Shown here one piece after another: positions 1 through 8,920 of a stretch of DNA of 64,000 bases; the stretch's first letter is position 1, and every line of letters starts with the position of its first letter. This DNA comes from an uncultured Pantoea sp. GTDB taxonomy: Bacteria; Pseudomonadota; Gammaproteobacteria; Enterobacterales; Enterobacteriaceae. The translations under genes and the position numbers were made by a program. The stretch covers positions 1 through 64,000 of the forward strand of contig CAJYKU010000024.1 in assembly GCA_913775175.1 (NCBI GenBank), in the 5' to 3' direction. Under the pieces are notes generated by a model. The model saw nothing but the letters and a program-made list of their open reading frames with translations. It was not told the DNA's origin and did not search any database.

Positions 1-17
1 CAGACAAGAGAGCGCAC

Positions 18-1199
18 ATGGAATTACGTAAATACCTGCTGCCAGGGCTGATTTCCGTCACTCTGCTCAGCGGTTGCTCGCTATTCAGCGGCGAAGAAGA
101 TGTAGTGAAGATGGCTCCGCTGCCGAAGGTGGAAAATCAGTTCACACCGGAAACCGTCTGGAGTACTTCAGTTGGCGACGGCATCGGTGATTTCTATTCA
201 AATCTGCATCCAGCCTGGCTGGATGGCACCGTGTATGCCGCTGACCGCTTTGGCGTAGTAAAAGCGCTGGATGCCAGCAATGGTAAAGAGAAGTGGAAAG
301 TTGATCTCTCTGAGAAAACTGGCTTTTTCTCGAAAAACATTTCGGCGCTGCTCTCTGGTGGTGTCACGGCCAGCGGCGATCGCCTCTATATCGGTAGCGA
401 GCGCGGGCAGGTATTCGCACTTAACAGCAGCGACGGTAGCCTGGCCTGGCAGAGCAAAGTAGCGGGTGAAGCACTGTCACGTCCGGTAGTCAGTGATGGT
501 CTGGTACTGATCCATACCAGTAATGGTATGCTGCAGGGACTGGATCAAAACAGCGGTGCAGTAAAATGGACCGTGAACCTTGATATGCCAGCGCTCTCGC
601 TGCGCGGAGAATCTGCGCCAGCGGTGGCGTTTGGCGGCGCTATTGTTGGCGGTGACAACGGTCGCGTCAGCGCAGTAATTATGAATCAGGGACAGCTGAT
701 CTGGCAGCAGCGTATTTCGCAGCCCAGCGGTGCCACTGAAATCGATCGCCTGAATGATGTGGACACTACGCCGGTTATCGTTAATGGTGTCGTCTATGCG
801 TTAGCTTATAACGGCGATCTGACGGCGCTGGACCTGCGTTCCGGTCAGATTATGTGGAAGCGTGAAATTGGTGGCGTAAAAGATCTGATTGTTGATGCCG
901 GACGTATCTATCTGGTGGATCAGGATGATCGGGTTATTGCGCTCAATGCGGATGGCGGCGTAGCGCTGTGGCGTCAGAGCGATCTGCTGCATCGCAACCT
1001 CACGGCGCCGGTGCTGTTCAACGGCTATCTGGTAGTGGCAGACAGCGAAGGCTACGTACACTGGATCAATACGCTGGATGGGCGTTTTGTGGCCCAGCAG
1101 AAGCTGGATAGCGATGGCTTCCAGACTGAACCTGTAGTCGCGGGCGATAAGCTGCTGATCCAGGCCAAAGGCGGTGAAGTTTACGCTATCAGTCGCTAA
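18..1199 (+). CDS. bamB: BamB, outer-membrane protein assembly lipoprotein
   Basis: BamB is the beta-propeller lipoprotein of the BAM complex, which folds beta-barrel proteins into the outer membrane; it works on the periplasmic face of that membrane. The 393-residue product starts with a lipoprotein signal peptide and an LLSGC lipobox (Cys20 would be lipidated). The rest is made of repeated blades with W/A-LD-GK-W type PQQ-like motifs (for example LDASNGKEKWK near residue 84). The length matches the E. coli protein (392). It lies directly before der, as in E. coli, and is closed by its own strong terminator. The ATG at 18 has a purine-rich AAGAGAG stretch upstream. Family identity is close to certain from whole-length similarity. 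Confidence 0.97.
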   Translation: MELRKYLLPGLISVTLLSGCSLFSGEEDVVKMAPLPKVENQFTPETVWSTSVGDGIGDFYSNLHPAWLDGTVYAADRFGVVKALDASNGKEKWKVDLSEKTGFFSKNISALLSGGVTASGDRLYIGSERGQVFALNSSDGSLAWQSKVAGEALSRPVVSDGLVLIHTSNGMLQGLDQNSGAVKWTVNLDMPALSLRGESAPAVAFGGAIVGGDNGRVSAVIMNQGQLIWQQRISQPSGATEIDRLNDVDTTPVIVNGVVYALAYNGDLTALDLRSGQIMWKREIGGVKDLIVDAGRIYLVDQDDRVIALNADGGVALWRQSDLLHRNLTAPVLFNGYLVVADSEGYVHWINTLDGRFVAQQKLDSDGFQTEPVVAGDKLLIQAKGGEVYAISR

Positions 1200-1237
1200 T
1201 TACTGGCTGCGCGGAAACCCGTTTTCTGGCTGTTTTT

Positions 1238-1273
1238 ACGGCTCCTGATCCGTCAGGAGCCGTTCTGTTTTTT
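1238..1273 (+). terminator. Rho-independent terminator after bamB
   Basis: A perfect 11-bp stem (1238-1248 with 1253-1263), loop TCCG, followed by a T-rich tail ending in six Ts. It separates bamB from der. Confidence 0.9.
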
Positions 1274-1303
1274 ATCAGGCGTGATATCCTAGATGCCCTG
1301 AGC

Positions 1304-1334
1304 CTGACGTGTCGGCGGCGAATGTCGTTACAAT
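1304..1334 (+). promoter_or_regulatory. Candidate promoter of der
   Basis: TACAAT at 1329-1334 resembles a sigma70 -10 box; CTGACG at 1304-1309 is a possible -35 with a long 19-bp spacer. It sits after the bamB terminator and 43 bases before der, so a separate promoter is expected here, but the boxes are only moderate matches. Confidence 0.35.
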
Positions 1335-1376
1335 CACGCCATTAGGGCAATTCATTATTAAACTGAGGCAAGTGTT

Positions 1377-2864
1377 ATGGTACCTGTGGTCGCGCTGGTT
1401 GGGCGTCCCAATGTGGGGAAATCCACGCTGTTTAACCGCTTAACGCGCACCCGTGATGCGTTAGTGGCCGATTTCCCTGGACTGACTCGCGATCGCAAAT
1501 ATGGTCGCGCCGAAGTGGAAGGGCGCGAATTTATTGTTATTGATACCGGCGGTATTGATGGCACAGAGGAAGGGGTTGAAGACCGCATGGCGGAACAGTC
1601 GCTGCTGGCGATTGAAGAAGCTGACGTTGTGCTGTTTATGGTTGATGCGCGTGCGGGCGTAATGCCTGCGGATCAGCAGATTGCTAATCATCTGCGCTCC
1701 CGTGAGAAAGCCACATTCCTGGTTGCCAACAAAACCGACGGTCTGGATGCCGACGCCGCCGTGCTGGATTTCTACGCACTCGGTCTGGGCGACATTCATC
1801 CAATTGCTGCATCGCACGGCCGTGGTGTTACCACGCTGCTGGAAACCGCGCTGTTGCCGTGGATGGATGAAATTGCGCCGCTGGAAGTCAGCGAAGAGGA
1901 TGAAAACGAAGCTTACTGGGCTGCATTAGCGGCTAAAGAGAGCGGAGAAGAGCAGGCAGAAGAGGAAGAGGAGTTCGATCCAACGGGTCTGCCAATCAAG
2001 CTGGCTATCGTAGGCCGTCCTAATGTAGGTAAGTCAACACTCACTAACCGTATTCTTGGTGAAGATCGCGTGGTGGTGTATGACATGCCGGGCACGACGC
2101 GCGACAGCATCTATATCCCGATGGAGCGTGACGATCGCGAATATATTCTGATCGACACCGCCGGGGTACGTAAACGCGGTAAAATCACCGATACCGTTGA
2201 GAAGTTCTCTGTCATCAAGACGCTGCAGGCAATTGAAGATGCCAACGTCGTGATGCTGGTAATTGACGCGCGCGCCGGGATTTCCGATCAGGATCTCTCC
2301 CTGCTTGGCTTTATCCTCAACAGCGGACGTTCGCTGGTGATTGTGGTGAACAAATGGGATGGCCTGCCACAGGAAATTAAAGATGAGGTCAAAGAGACGC
2401 TGGATTATCGTCTTGGCTTTATCGATTTTGCCCGTGTGCACTTTATCTCTGCGCTGCACGGTAGCGGGGTGGGTAACCTGTTTGAGTCAGTGACAGAAGC
2501 GTATGACTGTTCAACCAAACGTGTTAATACCTCAATGCTGACGCGTATTATGAATATGGCTGCCGACGATCATCAGCCACCGCTGGTGCGTGGACGTCGT
2601 GTTAAGCTGAAATATGCGCACGCAGGTGGTTACAACCCGCCTATCGTGGTGATCCACGGTAATCAGGTCAAGGATCTGCCAGACTCCTACAAACGTTATC
2701 TGATGAACTACTTCCGCCGCTCGCTGAATGTAATGGGTACGCCGATTCGCATCCAGTTTAAGGAGGGGGATAACCCGTTTGCTGGCAAGCGTAACCTGCT
2801 GACGCCAACTCAGCAGCGCAAACGCAAACGTCTGATTTCTCATTTGAAGAAAAACAAACGTTAA
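1377..2864 (+). CDS. der: Ribosome-assembly GTPase Der (EngA)
   Basis: Der is a double GTPase needed for maturation of the 50S ribosomal subunit in the cytoplasm. The 495-residue product shows two G domains: P-loops GRPNVGKST at 9-17 and GRPNVGKS at 213-220, DTGG and DTAG switch II motifs, and NKTD (118-121) and NKWD base-specificity motifs. The domains are joined by an acidic linker (about 173-201, rich in Glu). The C-terminal third is the KH-like domain and ends in a very basic tail, as usual for the family. Follows bamB as in E. coli, with its own terminator downstream. Confidence 0.97.
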   Translation: MVPVVALVGRPNVGKSTLFNRLTRTRDALVADFPGLTRDRKYGRAEVEGREFIVIDTGGIDGTEEGVEDRMAEQSLLAIEEADVVLFMVDARAGVMPADQQIANHLRSREKATFLVANKTDGLDADAAVLDFYALGLGDIHPIAASHGRGVTTLLETALLPWMDEIAPLEVSEEDENEAYWAALAAKESGEEQAEEEEEFDPTGLPIKLAIVGRPNVGKSTLTNRILGEDRVVVYDMPGTTRDSIYIPMERDDREYILIDTAGVRKRGKITDTVEKFSVIKTLQAIEDANVVMLVIDARAGISDQDLSLLGFILNSGRSLVIVVNKWDGLPQEIKDEVKETLDYRLGFIDFARVHFISALHGSGVGNLFESVTEAYDCSTKRVNTSMLTRIMNMAADDHQPPLVRGRRVKLKYAHAGGYNPPIVVIHGNQVKDLPDSYKRYLMNYFRRSLNVMGTPIRIQFKEGDNPFAGKRNLLTPTQQRKRKRLISHLKKNKR

Positions 2865-2870
2865 CCAGAA

Positions 2871-2895
2871 AAGAGCCCGCCAGGGCTCTTTTTTT
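2871..2895 (+). terminator. Rho-independent terminator after der
   Basis: Perfect 8-bp stem AAGAGCCC / GGGCTCTT (2871-2878, 2883-2890) with loop GCCA and a run of Ts, six bases after the der stop codon. Confidence 0.92.
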
Positions 2896-2972
2896 GTCTG
2901 TAAGAATCAGCCGTACCGCTTAACAGACGTAACAATGACGATACCTGCAGATAAATCTGTAGTTACAAAATG

Positions 2973-3002
2973 TTCACTTAGGACAAGGTCGTTTGTTACA
3001 AT
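2973..3002 (+). promoter_or_regulatory. Candidate promoter of the PQQ dehydrogenase
   Basis: TTCACT (2973-2978) and TACAAT (2997-3002) spaced 18 bp resemble sigma70 boxes, 170 bases before the dehydrogenase start. The 307-base der-dehydrogenase gap otherwise holds only the der terminator. Confidence 0.3.
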
Positions 3003-3171
3003 CCCGCCGCTTTGTTGTGAGCCTGCCCCGATAAACCGCGTAATCATAGATGAATGAGGTTAGCGCATTGCCGCAGAGTTCGTTGCTAATGACATATCAC
3101 CGCCCGCTGACGTTTTGCACTGAGTGAATCGACAGACAGCGTGCGCCACATTTTTCAGGAGAGATTGTACT

Positions 3172-5613
3172 ATGGCAGAACGTCTTGCCCGGCCCGGCAA
3201 AGGGCTGAGCATCTGGTCCATACTTTTTGGGCTGGTACTGCTGGCTATTGGCCTGTTTTTCGCTATTGGTGGCGGCAAACTGGCAGCACTGGATGGCAGC
3301 AAATATTTTCTGATTGCCGGAATCGTTATGATTGTATCGGCAATTCAGTTTATCCGGCGTAAAGCATCAGCCGTGATGATACTGGCGCTGGTATTTATCG
3401 GTACCCTGATCTGGGCGGTTATGGACGCCGGATGGCACTTCTGGCCGCTGGTTTCCCGCCTGATGGTACCAGCTGGTCTTATGCTGGTGGCGTTTCTGAC
3501 CTGGCCTGCACTGCGTAAAAGCGAAGGTAAAGCGTCGCTGGCAAACGTCTCTTATGCACTTTCAGCGCTGATTGCTGTGGGCATGGTTGCAACTGTCGTG
3601 CAGATGTTTCAGCCCCATCCGACCGTGGCCTTTACCGGTACCCAGCGTCCGCTGATCCCGGTCGACAAAAGTAAACCACAGCAGGACTGGAGCAGCTATG
3701 GCCGCACGCCTGAGGGCGATCGCTTTGCGGCAATCGATCAGATTACGCGTGACAATGTTAATGAGCTGCAGGTCGCCTGGATCTTCCACACTGGCGATAC
3801 GCCGATTAGCCCGACTGGCAACGGGGCAGAGGACCAGCAAACGCCACTGCAAATTGGTAACACGCTCTATCTTTGTACGCCGCACAACAATGTCATTGCA
3901 GTAGAGGCAGACAGCGGTAAGCAAATCTGGAGCCGTAATATTAATGCCCAGGCTGAAGTGTGGAACCGCTGCCGTGGTCTGGCTTATTTCGATGCAACTA
4001 AACCGGTAACGCAACCGACTCAGCCAGGCTCAACGCCAGTGCCGCAGCCGGTTATGGCAGCTGGCGACAGTTGCCAGCGCCGTATTCTGATGAATACAAT
4101 TGATGCACGCCTGATCGCCATCAATGCTGACAACGGTGAATTTTGCACCAGCTTTGGCGACAATGGGGTGGTTGATTTAAAACAGGGATTAGGTAAAGCC
4201 CCTGATCCACTCTATCAGCTGACATCCCCACCGCAGGTTGCCGGCACCACCGTAGTGGTTGGCGGCCGTGTGGCTGACAATGTGCAGACTGATATGCCGG
4301 GTGGCGTCCTGCGCGGTTTTGATGTGATCAGCGGTAAAATGCGCTGGGCATTCGATCCGGGTAATAAGGATCCCAATGCCGTACTGATGCCAGGCCAGGA
4401 TTATACCCGCAGTACCCCCAACTCCTGGGCGCCGCTCTCTTACGATCCGGCAATGAATACGGTGTTTCTGCCAATGGGCAGCTCTTCGGTTGATTTATGG
4501 GGCGCAAACCGTACAGAGCTTGATCATACCTACGGCGCATCAATTCTGGCGCTGGATGCTACCACTGGTCAGCAGAAATGGGTCTACCAGACGGTACATA
4601 ACGATCTGTGGGATTTTGACCTGCCGATGCAGCCCAGCCTGGTTGACTTTCCGATGAAGGATGGCACCACGAAGCCCGCGGTTGTTATCGGCGCGAAAAC
4701 CGGCATGATCTGGGTACTGGATCGCCTGACTGGTAAGCCACTGACTAAAGTAGAAGAGCGTCCGGTACCACGGGGCCATATTCCAGACGAGCAGTATACA
4801 AAAACGCAGCCATATTCAGTTGAAATGCCAAATATTGGTAACCAGACGCTGACTGAATCTGATATGTGGGGCGCAACGCCGTTTGATCAGCTGGCGTGCC
4901 GTATCGCATTTAAAGGCATGCGGTATGACGGACTGTTTACTGTTCCGGACACAGATAAATCACTGAGTTTTCCGGGATCGCTGGGCGGCATGAACTGGGG
5001 AGGCATCTCTTTTGATCCCAATAACCAGTATATGTTTGTTAACGATATGCGACTGGGCCTGTGGGTGCAGATGATCCCGCAGGATACCAGTAAAATCGCC
5101 CGCGGCAGCAATGGCGGCGAAGCGGTTAACACCGGTATGGGCGCTGTACCGCTGAAAGGCACGCCTTATGCGGTAAATAAAAATCGCTTTATGTCGCCGC
5201 TGGGTATTCCCTGCCAGGCGCCGCCATTTGGTACGCTGTCGGCGATTGATATGAAAACCCGTCAGATTGTCTGGCAGGTGCCGGTAGGTACTGTACAGGA
5301 TACGGGCCCGTTCGGGGTTAAAATGCATGTACAGATGCCTGTAGGCATGCCGACGCTCGGTGGTACGCTGGCGACGCAGGGTGGCCTGGTCTTTATCGCA
5401 GGGACTCAGGATTACTATCTGCGTGCGTTTGATAGCTCAACCGGTAAAGAAGTGTGGAAAGCACGGCTGCCAGTTGGCAGCCAGGGCGGACCTATCAGCT
5501 ATGTCTCACCAAAAAATGGCAAACAGTATATTTTGATCTCTGCTGGCGGAGCACGCCAGTCGCCGGATCGCGGTGATTATGTCATTGCTTACGCGCTGCC
5601 AGAGCGTAAATAA
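3172..5613 (+). CDS. Membrane-bound PQQ-dependent dehydrogenase (glucose/quinate/shikimate family)
   Basis: Quinoprotein that oxidises a sugar or cyclic polyol in the periplasm and passes electrons to ubiquinone. The start at 3172 is preferred over an upstream in-frame ATG (3124) because AGGAGA lies just before it; this gives 813 residues. Five hydrophobic segments (about 11-33, 44-62, 66-84, 91-113, 121-143) anchor the protein; the rest is an eight-bladed propeller with motifs such as NELQVAWIFHTGD, NSWAPLSYD, WDFDLPMQP and the C-terminal GDYVIAYALP. E. coli Gcd (796 residues) is alike over the whole length, but E. coli carries gcd elsewhere, and several positions differ (TPHNN against TAHQR), so this may be a paralogue with another substrate such as quinate. 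It needs PQQ, whose synthesis genes are not in the window. Confidence 0.85.
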   Translation: MAERLARPGKGLSIWSILFGLVLLAIGLFFAIGGGKLAALDGSKYFLIAGIVMIVSAIQFIRRKASAVMILALVFIGTLIWAVMDAGWHFWPLVSRLMVPAGLMLVAFLTWPALRKSEGKASLANVSYALSALIAVGMVATVVQMFQPHPTVAFTGTQRPLIPVDKSKPQQDWSSYGRTPEGDRFAAIDQITRDNVNELQVAWIFHTGDTPISPTGNGAEDQQTPLQIGNTLYLCTPHNNVIAVEADSGKQIWSRNINAQAEVWNRCRGLAYFDATKPVTQPTQPGSTPVPQPVMAAGDSCQRRILMNTIDARLIAINADNGEFCTSFGDNGVVDLKQGLGKAPDPLYQLTSPPQVAGTTVVVGGRVADNVQTDMPGGVLRGFDVISGKMRWAFDPGNKDPNAVLMPGQDYTRSTPNSWAPLSYDPAMNTVFLPMGSSSVDLWGANRTELDHTYGASILALDATTGQQKWVYQTVHNDLWDFDLPMQPSLVDFPMKDGTTKPAVVIGAKTGMIWVLDRLTGKPLTKVEERPVPRGHIPDEQYTKTQPYSVEMPNIGNQTLTESDMWGATPFDQLACRIAFKGMRYDGLFTVPDTDKSLSFPGSLGGMNWGGISFDPNNQYMFVNDMRLGLWVQMIPQDTSKIARGSNGGEAVNTGMGAVPLKGTPYAVNKNRFMSPLGIPCQAPPFGTLSAIDMKTRQIVWQVPVGTVQDTGPFGVKMHVQMPVGMPTLGGTLATQGGLVFIAGTQDYYLRAFDSSTGKEVWKARLPVGSQGGPISYVSPKNGKQYILISAGGARQSPDRGDYVIAYALPERK

Positions 5614-5622
5614 GCGCAACGG

Positions 5623-5651
5623 GGCCGGCATCTGATGCTGGCCTTTTTTTT
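5623..5651 (+). terminator. Rho-independent terminator after the PQQ dehydrogenase
   Basis: Nine-bp stem GGCCGGCAT / ATGCTGGCC (one G-U pair), 3-base loop and eight Ts; lies between convergent genes. Confidence 0.88.
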
Positions 5652-5653
5652 GC

Positions 5654-5980
5654 CTATTCTCCATTCTGCCACAGCGCCTGCAGCGCTGGCGGTGCATCTT
5701 TCTCGGCTATATAGATAATAATTGCGCCCGCTTCATGGTGCGTGGCATAGGTGATTTGCAGACGAAAATAGTGCTGATCGCCCTGACCAATGCTGCTGGC
5801 CTTTTCCGCCTGCTCACCGTATGGCAGCGCCTGCTCAACAACCTGACAAACCCGCTGTTTTTGCGGTTCGGGCAGCTGAGCCAGCGCAAAGCGACGCGCC
5901 TTACGCAGTGCCGGAATAAATGCGAATCCTCCTTCGCGTGCCAGTTCCACAACTGCATCATCGGTCAGTTCAATCTTCAC
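5654..5980 (-). CDS. Emfourin-type inhibitor of protealysin
   Basis: A 108-residue cytoplasmic protein that matches the emfourin family, small proteins that block M4 metallopeptidases of the protealysin group. Typical features are the MKIEL start, the REGGFAFIP segment and the YFRLQITY strand. It has no signal peptide. Its ATG overlaps the last four bases of the protease gene, so the two are translationally coupled, which is the arrangement known for protealysin and emfourin in Serratia. Likely role: keeps the co-made protease in check inside the cell. Function is inferred from family and neighbour. Confidence 0.85.
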   Translation of the reverse strand: MKIELTDDAVVELAREGGFAFIPALRKARRFALAQLPEPQKQRVCQVVEQALPYGEQAEKASSIGQGDQHYFRLQITYATHHEAGAIIIYIAEKDAPPALQALWQNGE

Positions 5981-6990
5981 TCTACACCCACCTTTTGCCA
6001 GGCCGCACGAATCTGCTCTGCAACCTGCTGATCAAAGCGTCTGGCCGCGTGTTGTACTGTATAACCGGCAAAGGTGCTGAAATCTGCATTTTGCGGTAAT
6101 GTCTTATCGCACAGCGCATCATACCAGGCCTGACCGGCGCGTTCCCAGGCAAAGCCACCGAGTGCGGTTGCCGCCAGATAAAACGCGCGATTTGGAATGC
6201 CGGAGTTAAGATGTACGCCGCCGTTGTCTTCACGCGTATCGATATAGTGAGCCATATCCGCCGGCTGCGGATCTTTGCCAAGCAGCGGATCATCATAAGC
6301 GGTGCCTGGCGCTGACATAGACCGCAGTCCGCTGCCGTTGATACCACTGGCCAGCAAGCCTTCACCAATAATCCAGTCTGCTTCATCAGCACGCTGCTGG
6401 TGATAAAACTGTTTTACCAGCGAGCCAAACACGTCTGACATAGACTCATTCAGCGCACCTGCCTGCTGAAAATAGATTAAACCCGCTTCGCTCTCTGTGA
6501 CCCCATGCGTCAGCTCATGTGCGACCACATCAATAGCGATCGTAAAGCGGTTAAAGATTTCGCCATCTCCATCACCAAAAACCATCTGCTGCCCGTTCCA
6601 GAACGCATTCTGATACGCCTTGCCATAATGCACGGTGCCATCAAGTTTCAACCCCTGGTTATCCAGCGAGTTGCGCTGATAAATCTGCCAGAAAAAGGCA
6701 TAAGTGACGCCCAGATAGTTCCAGGCCTCGTCAGCTGCGATATCGCCGTTGCTGGCCTCTCCCTCCCGGCGCACCAGATTGCCTGGCAGCGTCTGGCTCT
6801 GTCCGGCATCAAAAATTGCCCGCAGAACATGACCAGGCTGAGCAATATCAGCAGCAGATGCGGGATGAGTGTGCTCTGCCATCAGCTGCTGTACATGCGT
6901 CAGTGTGCGACGCGCCGACGCTTGCGGCAGACCTGAACAGTTATCAATGATATTACGCAGAATATAGGGCGGAATTACGCTATAGGGCAT
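5977..6990 (-). CDS. Protealysin-like M4 zinc metallopeptidase
   Basis: Thermolysin-family protease of the short-propeptide (protealysin) branch. The 337-residue product has the zinc motif HELTH at 158-162 and the third ligand Glu182 in ALNESMSDVFG. The N-terminus lacks a secretion signal and carries the PPY-type motif (VIPPYIL, residues 5-11) seen in protealysin propeptides; the mature enzyme should begin near residue 50. Such enzymes have been found inside cells, and for Serratia protealysin cleavage of actin and a role in host-cell invasion are reported. AGGGAG before the ATG supports the start. Forms an operon with the inhibitor gene downstream (4-base overlap). Confidence 0.92.
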   Translation of the reverse strand: MPYSVIPPYILRNIIDNCSGLPQASARRTLTHVQQLMAEHTHPASAADIAQPGHVLRAIFDAGQSQTLPGNLVRREGEASNGDIAADEAWNYLGVTYAFFWQIYQRNSLDNQGLKLDGTVHYGKAYQNAFWNGQQMVFGDGDGEIFNRFTIAIDVVAHELTHGVTESEAGLIYFQQAGALNESMSDVFGSLVKQFYHQQRADEADWIIGEGLLASGINGSGLRSMSAPGTAYDDPLLGKDPQPADMAHYIDTREDNGGVHLNSGIPNRAFYLAATALGGFAWERAGQAWYDALCDKTLPQNADFSTFAGYTVQHAARRFDQQVAEQIRAAWQKVGVE

Positions 6991-7119
6991 GCCAGACTCC
7001 CTGAATAGTAAGTATGCAGAAAGTATAGACCGGGGCAGAGCTGAACGGGCGAATGGTGAGCAGGTGGCGCTTTCACCGCGCCGCAGTAAATCGGTAACCG
7101 CGCTAACAGAGCCGATAGA

Positions 7120-7370
7120 GCGAACGCGACGATAACTGTGAAGACAGGCCTGGCAGAGCCAGTGCGGCTGTAATCTTGCTCAGAGGTCTGATTTGGCGAA
7201 CGCGACAATAACTGCGATGACAGGCCTGGCAGAGCCAGTGCGGTTGTAATCCTGCTCAGAGGCCTGATTTGGCAAGCGCGGTGATAACCGTGATGACCGG
7301 CCTGGCAAAGTCAGTGCGGTTGTAATCCTGCTCAGAGGCCTGATGAGGCAAACGCGGTGATAACCGTGAT
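7120..7370. repeat. 76-bp tandem repeat array (3.3 copies)
   Basis: Three full 76-bp units start at 7120, 7196 and 7272, followed by a partial fourth (7348-7370) that runs to the last base pairs of xseA. Units 2 and 3 differ at about a dozen sites, mostly in the first 30 bases; the segment TGTAATC-TGCTCAGAGG is nearly invariant. Each unit holds a small hairpin (CTGGC-AGA-GCCAG; in unit 3 the partner changes to GTCAG, still pairing as G-U). Units 3 and 4 also hold CGGT-GATA-ACCG. The period is not a multiple of three and no convincing reading frame crosses it. It fills most of the 379-base gap between xseA and the protease gene. Confidence 0.9.
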
Positions 7371-8752
7371 TATGTCTGGTTCTGCGATCGCGGTTTGCGC
7401 TGGCGTTTAAGCGGTTTTACAGCAGTGACTTCGCTCTCTACCCAGCCATCATCCAGCCGGGTACGTAACATGTCGCCCTTGCTGATTTGCGCACTTTGCC
7501 GCACCACATTATCCCGGGCATCAGTGGTTACACTAAAGCCGCGCGCCAGCGTTGCCAGTGGGCTTACGCCCTCCAGCTGCGCCATCACTGTTGCAAAGTG
7601 CTGACGTGACTGACCCAGCTGCTGCGTCATGTTCTGTTGCAGACGATATTGCCACTGTGAGAGCTGCTGCCGGGCACGCAGGATACGATCCTGTGGCTGC
7701 TGAATACGCAGCCGCTCTGCAAGCCGCTCCTGACGCCGCATAGCGCTCCGCAACTGCTGGTCGGCAGCTTCGCTCAGACGATGCTGTAACTGAAAAAGCG
7801 CGGTCTGCTGACGGGCCAGGCGTAACTGTGGGTGCTGCTGCTGCAAGCGATGCTGCAACTGCGTGAGACGACGCTGCTGACGGGCGAGATAGTAATCCAT
7901 CGCCATCTCCATCCGCTGCTGTTGCGATTGCAGCTGGCGCAGCAGCTCAATCTGATTGCGGCTCACGATTTCTGCAGCGGCAGAAGGAGTAGGAGCACGC
8001 AAATCAGCGACAAAATCAGCAATCGTTACGTCAGTTTCATGTCCCACCGCGCTGACAACGGGCAGGCGGCTGGCAAAAATAGCGCGTGCCACCTGTTCAC
8101 TGTTAAAGCTCCAGAGATCTTCCAGCGATCCGCCACCGCGACCAACAATCAGTACGTCGCACTCATTACGCTGGTTTGCCAGCTCAATCGCCCGTGCGAT
8201 AGCGGCTGGCGCATCCGTCCCCTGAACCACCGTGGGGTAGATCACTACCGGCAGCGAAGGATCGCGACGATGCAGCACGCGCAATATATCGTGCAGGGCG
8301 GCACCGGTTGCAGAGGTGATCACACCGACCTGACGCGCCGGCTCAGGCAGAGCCTGCTTAAACTGCTGATCAAAAAGCCCTTCGGCACTGAGTTGCGCTT
8401 TCAGCTGCTCAAACTGCTGCTGTAACAGTCCTTCACCAGCCGGATGCATACTCTCAACAATAAGCTGATAGTCGCCGCGCGGTTCATAAAGCGTAACGCT
8501 GGCACGCACCAGGATCTGCTGACCATGCTGCGGACGAAAGGTCACGCGCCGGTTACTGTTGCGAAACATCGCACAGCGTACCTGAGCGGCATCATCTTTC
8601 AGCGTAAAGTACCAGTGTCCGGAGGCGGGCTGAGTGAAATTTGAAATCTCAGCGCTGAGCCAGACCAGGCCCATCTCATTTTCCAGCAGCGTGCGCACCG
8701 TGGCATTAAGACGGCTGATGGTAAAAATATTGGTGGTTGCAGGTAGTGACAT
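7370..8752 (-). CDS. xseA: Exodeoxyribonuclease VII large subunit
   Basis: XseA with XseB forms exonuclease VII, which degrades single-stranded DNA from both ends without ATP. The 460-residue product has the N-terminal OB-fold (about 10-105, with [18 protein letters not shown]), the catalytic core (about 130-320, with [11 protein letters not shown] and [27 protein letters not shown]-like motif) and a long Gln/Arg-rich coiled coil (about 270-400) that binds small subunits. E. coli XseA has 456 residues. It is divergent from guaB, as in E. coli. The stop codon overlaps the end of the 76-bp repeat array. Confidence 0.97.
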   Translation of the reverse strand: MSLPATTNIFTISRLNATVRTLLENEMGLVWLSAEISNFTQPASGHWYFTLKDDAAQVRCAMFRNSNRRVTFRPQHGQQILVRASVTLYEPRGDYQLIVESMHPAGEGLLQQQFEQLKAQLSAEGLFDQQFKQALPEPARQVGVITSATGAALHDILRVLHRRDPSLPVVIYPTVVQGTDAPAAIARAIELANQRNECDVLIVGRGGGSLEDLWSFNSEQVARAIFASRLPVVSAVGHETDVTIADFVADLRAPTPSAAAEIVSRNQIELLRQLQSQQQRMEMAMDYYLARQQRRLTQLQHRLQQQHPQLRLARQQTALFQLQHRLSEAADQQLRSAMRRQERLAERLRIQQPQDRILRARQQLSQWQYRLQQNMTQQLGQSRQHFATVMAQLEGVSPLATLARGFSVTTDARDNVVRQSAQISKGDMLRTRLDDGWVESEVTAVKPLKRQRKPRSQNQT

Positions 8753-8844
8753 GTGATGAGGATCAAATTTTAAATCAGAAGGTTAATTCATCGATACTAC
8801 ATGCCTGCTGCACAGGATCAAGACATTTCCCAAAAAAACGCTGG

Positions 8845-8870
8845 AGGCAATCGATTTCGGCCTGTATAAT
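8845..8870 (+). promoter_or_regulatory. guaBA promoter with PurR-like site
   Basis: A perfect -10 box TATAAT (8865-8870) is followed by the GC-rich discriminator GCCGCGGC, as expected for the stringently controlled guaBA promoter. Just upstream, 8845-8860 matches about 12 of 16 positions of the PurR operator (core GCAATCGATTTCG). PurR control of guaBA is known in E. coli; its use here is inference. Confidence 0.6.
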
Positions 8871-8920
8871 GCCGCGGCAATATTTTATCTGTTTTCAACG
8901 CCCCAGGTGGAGATATTGCA

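Noticed and set aside
7120-7370. CRISPR array
   Set aside because: Repeats are directly adjacent with no unique spacers, and no cas genes are present.
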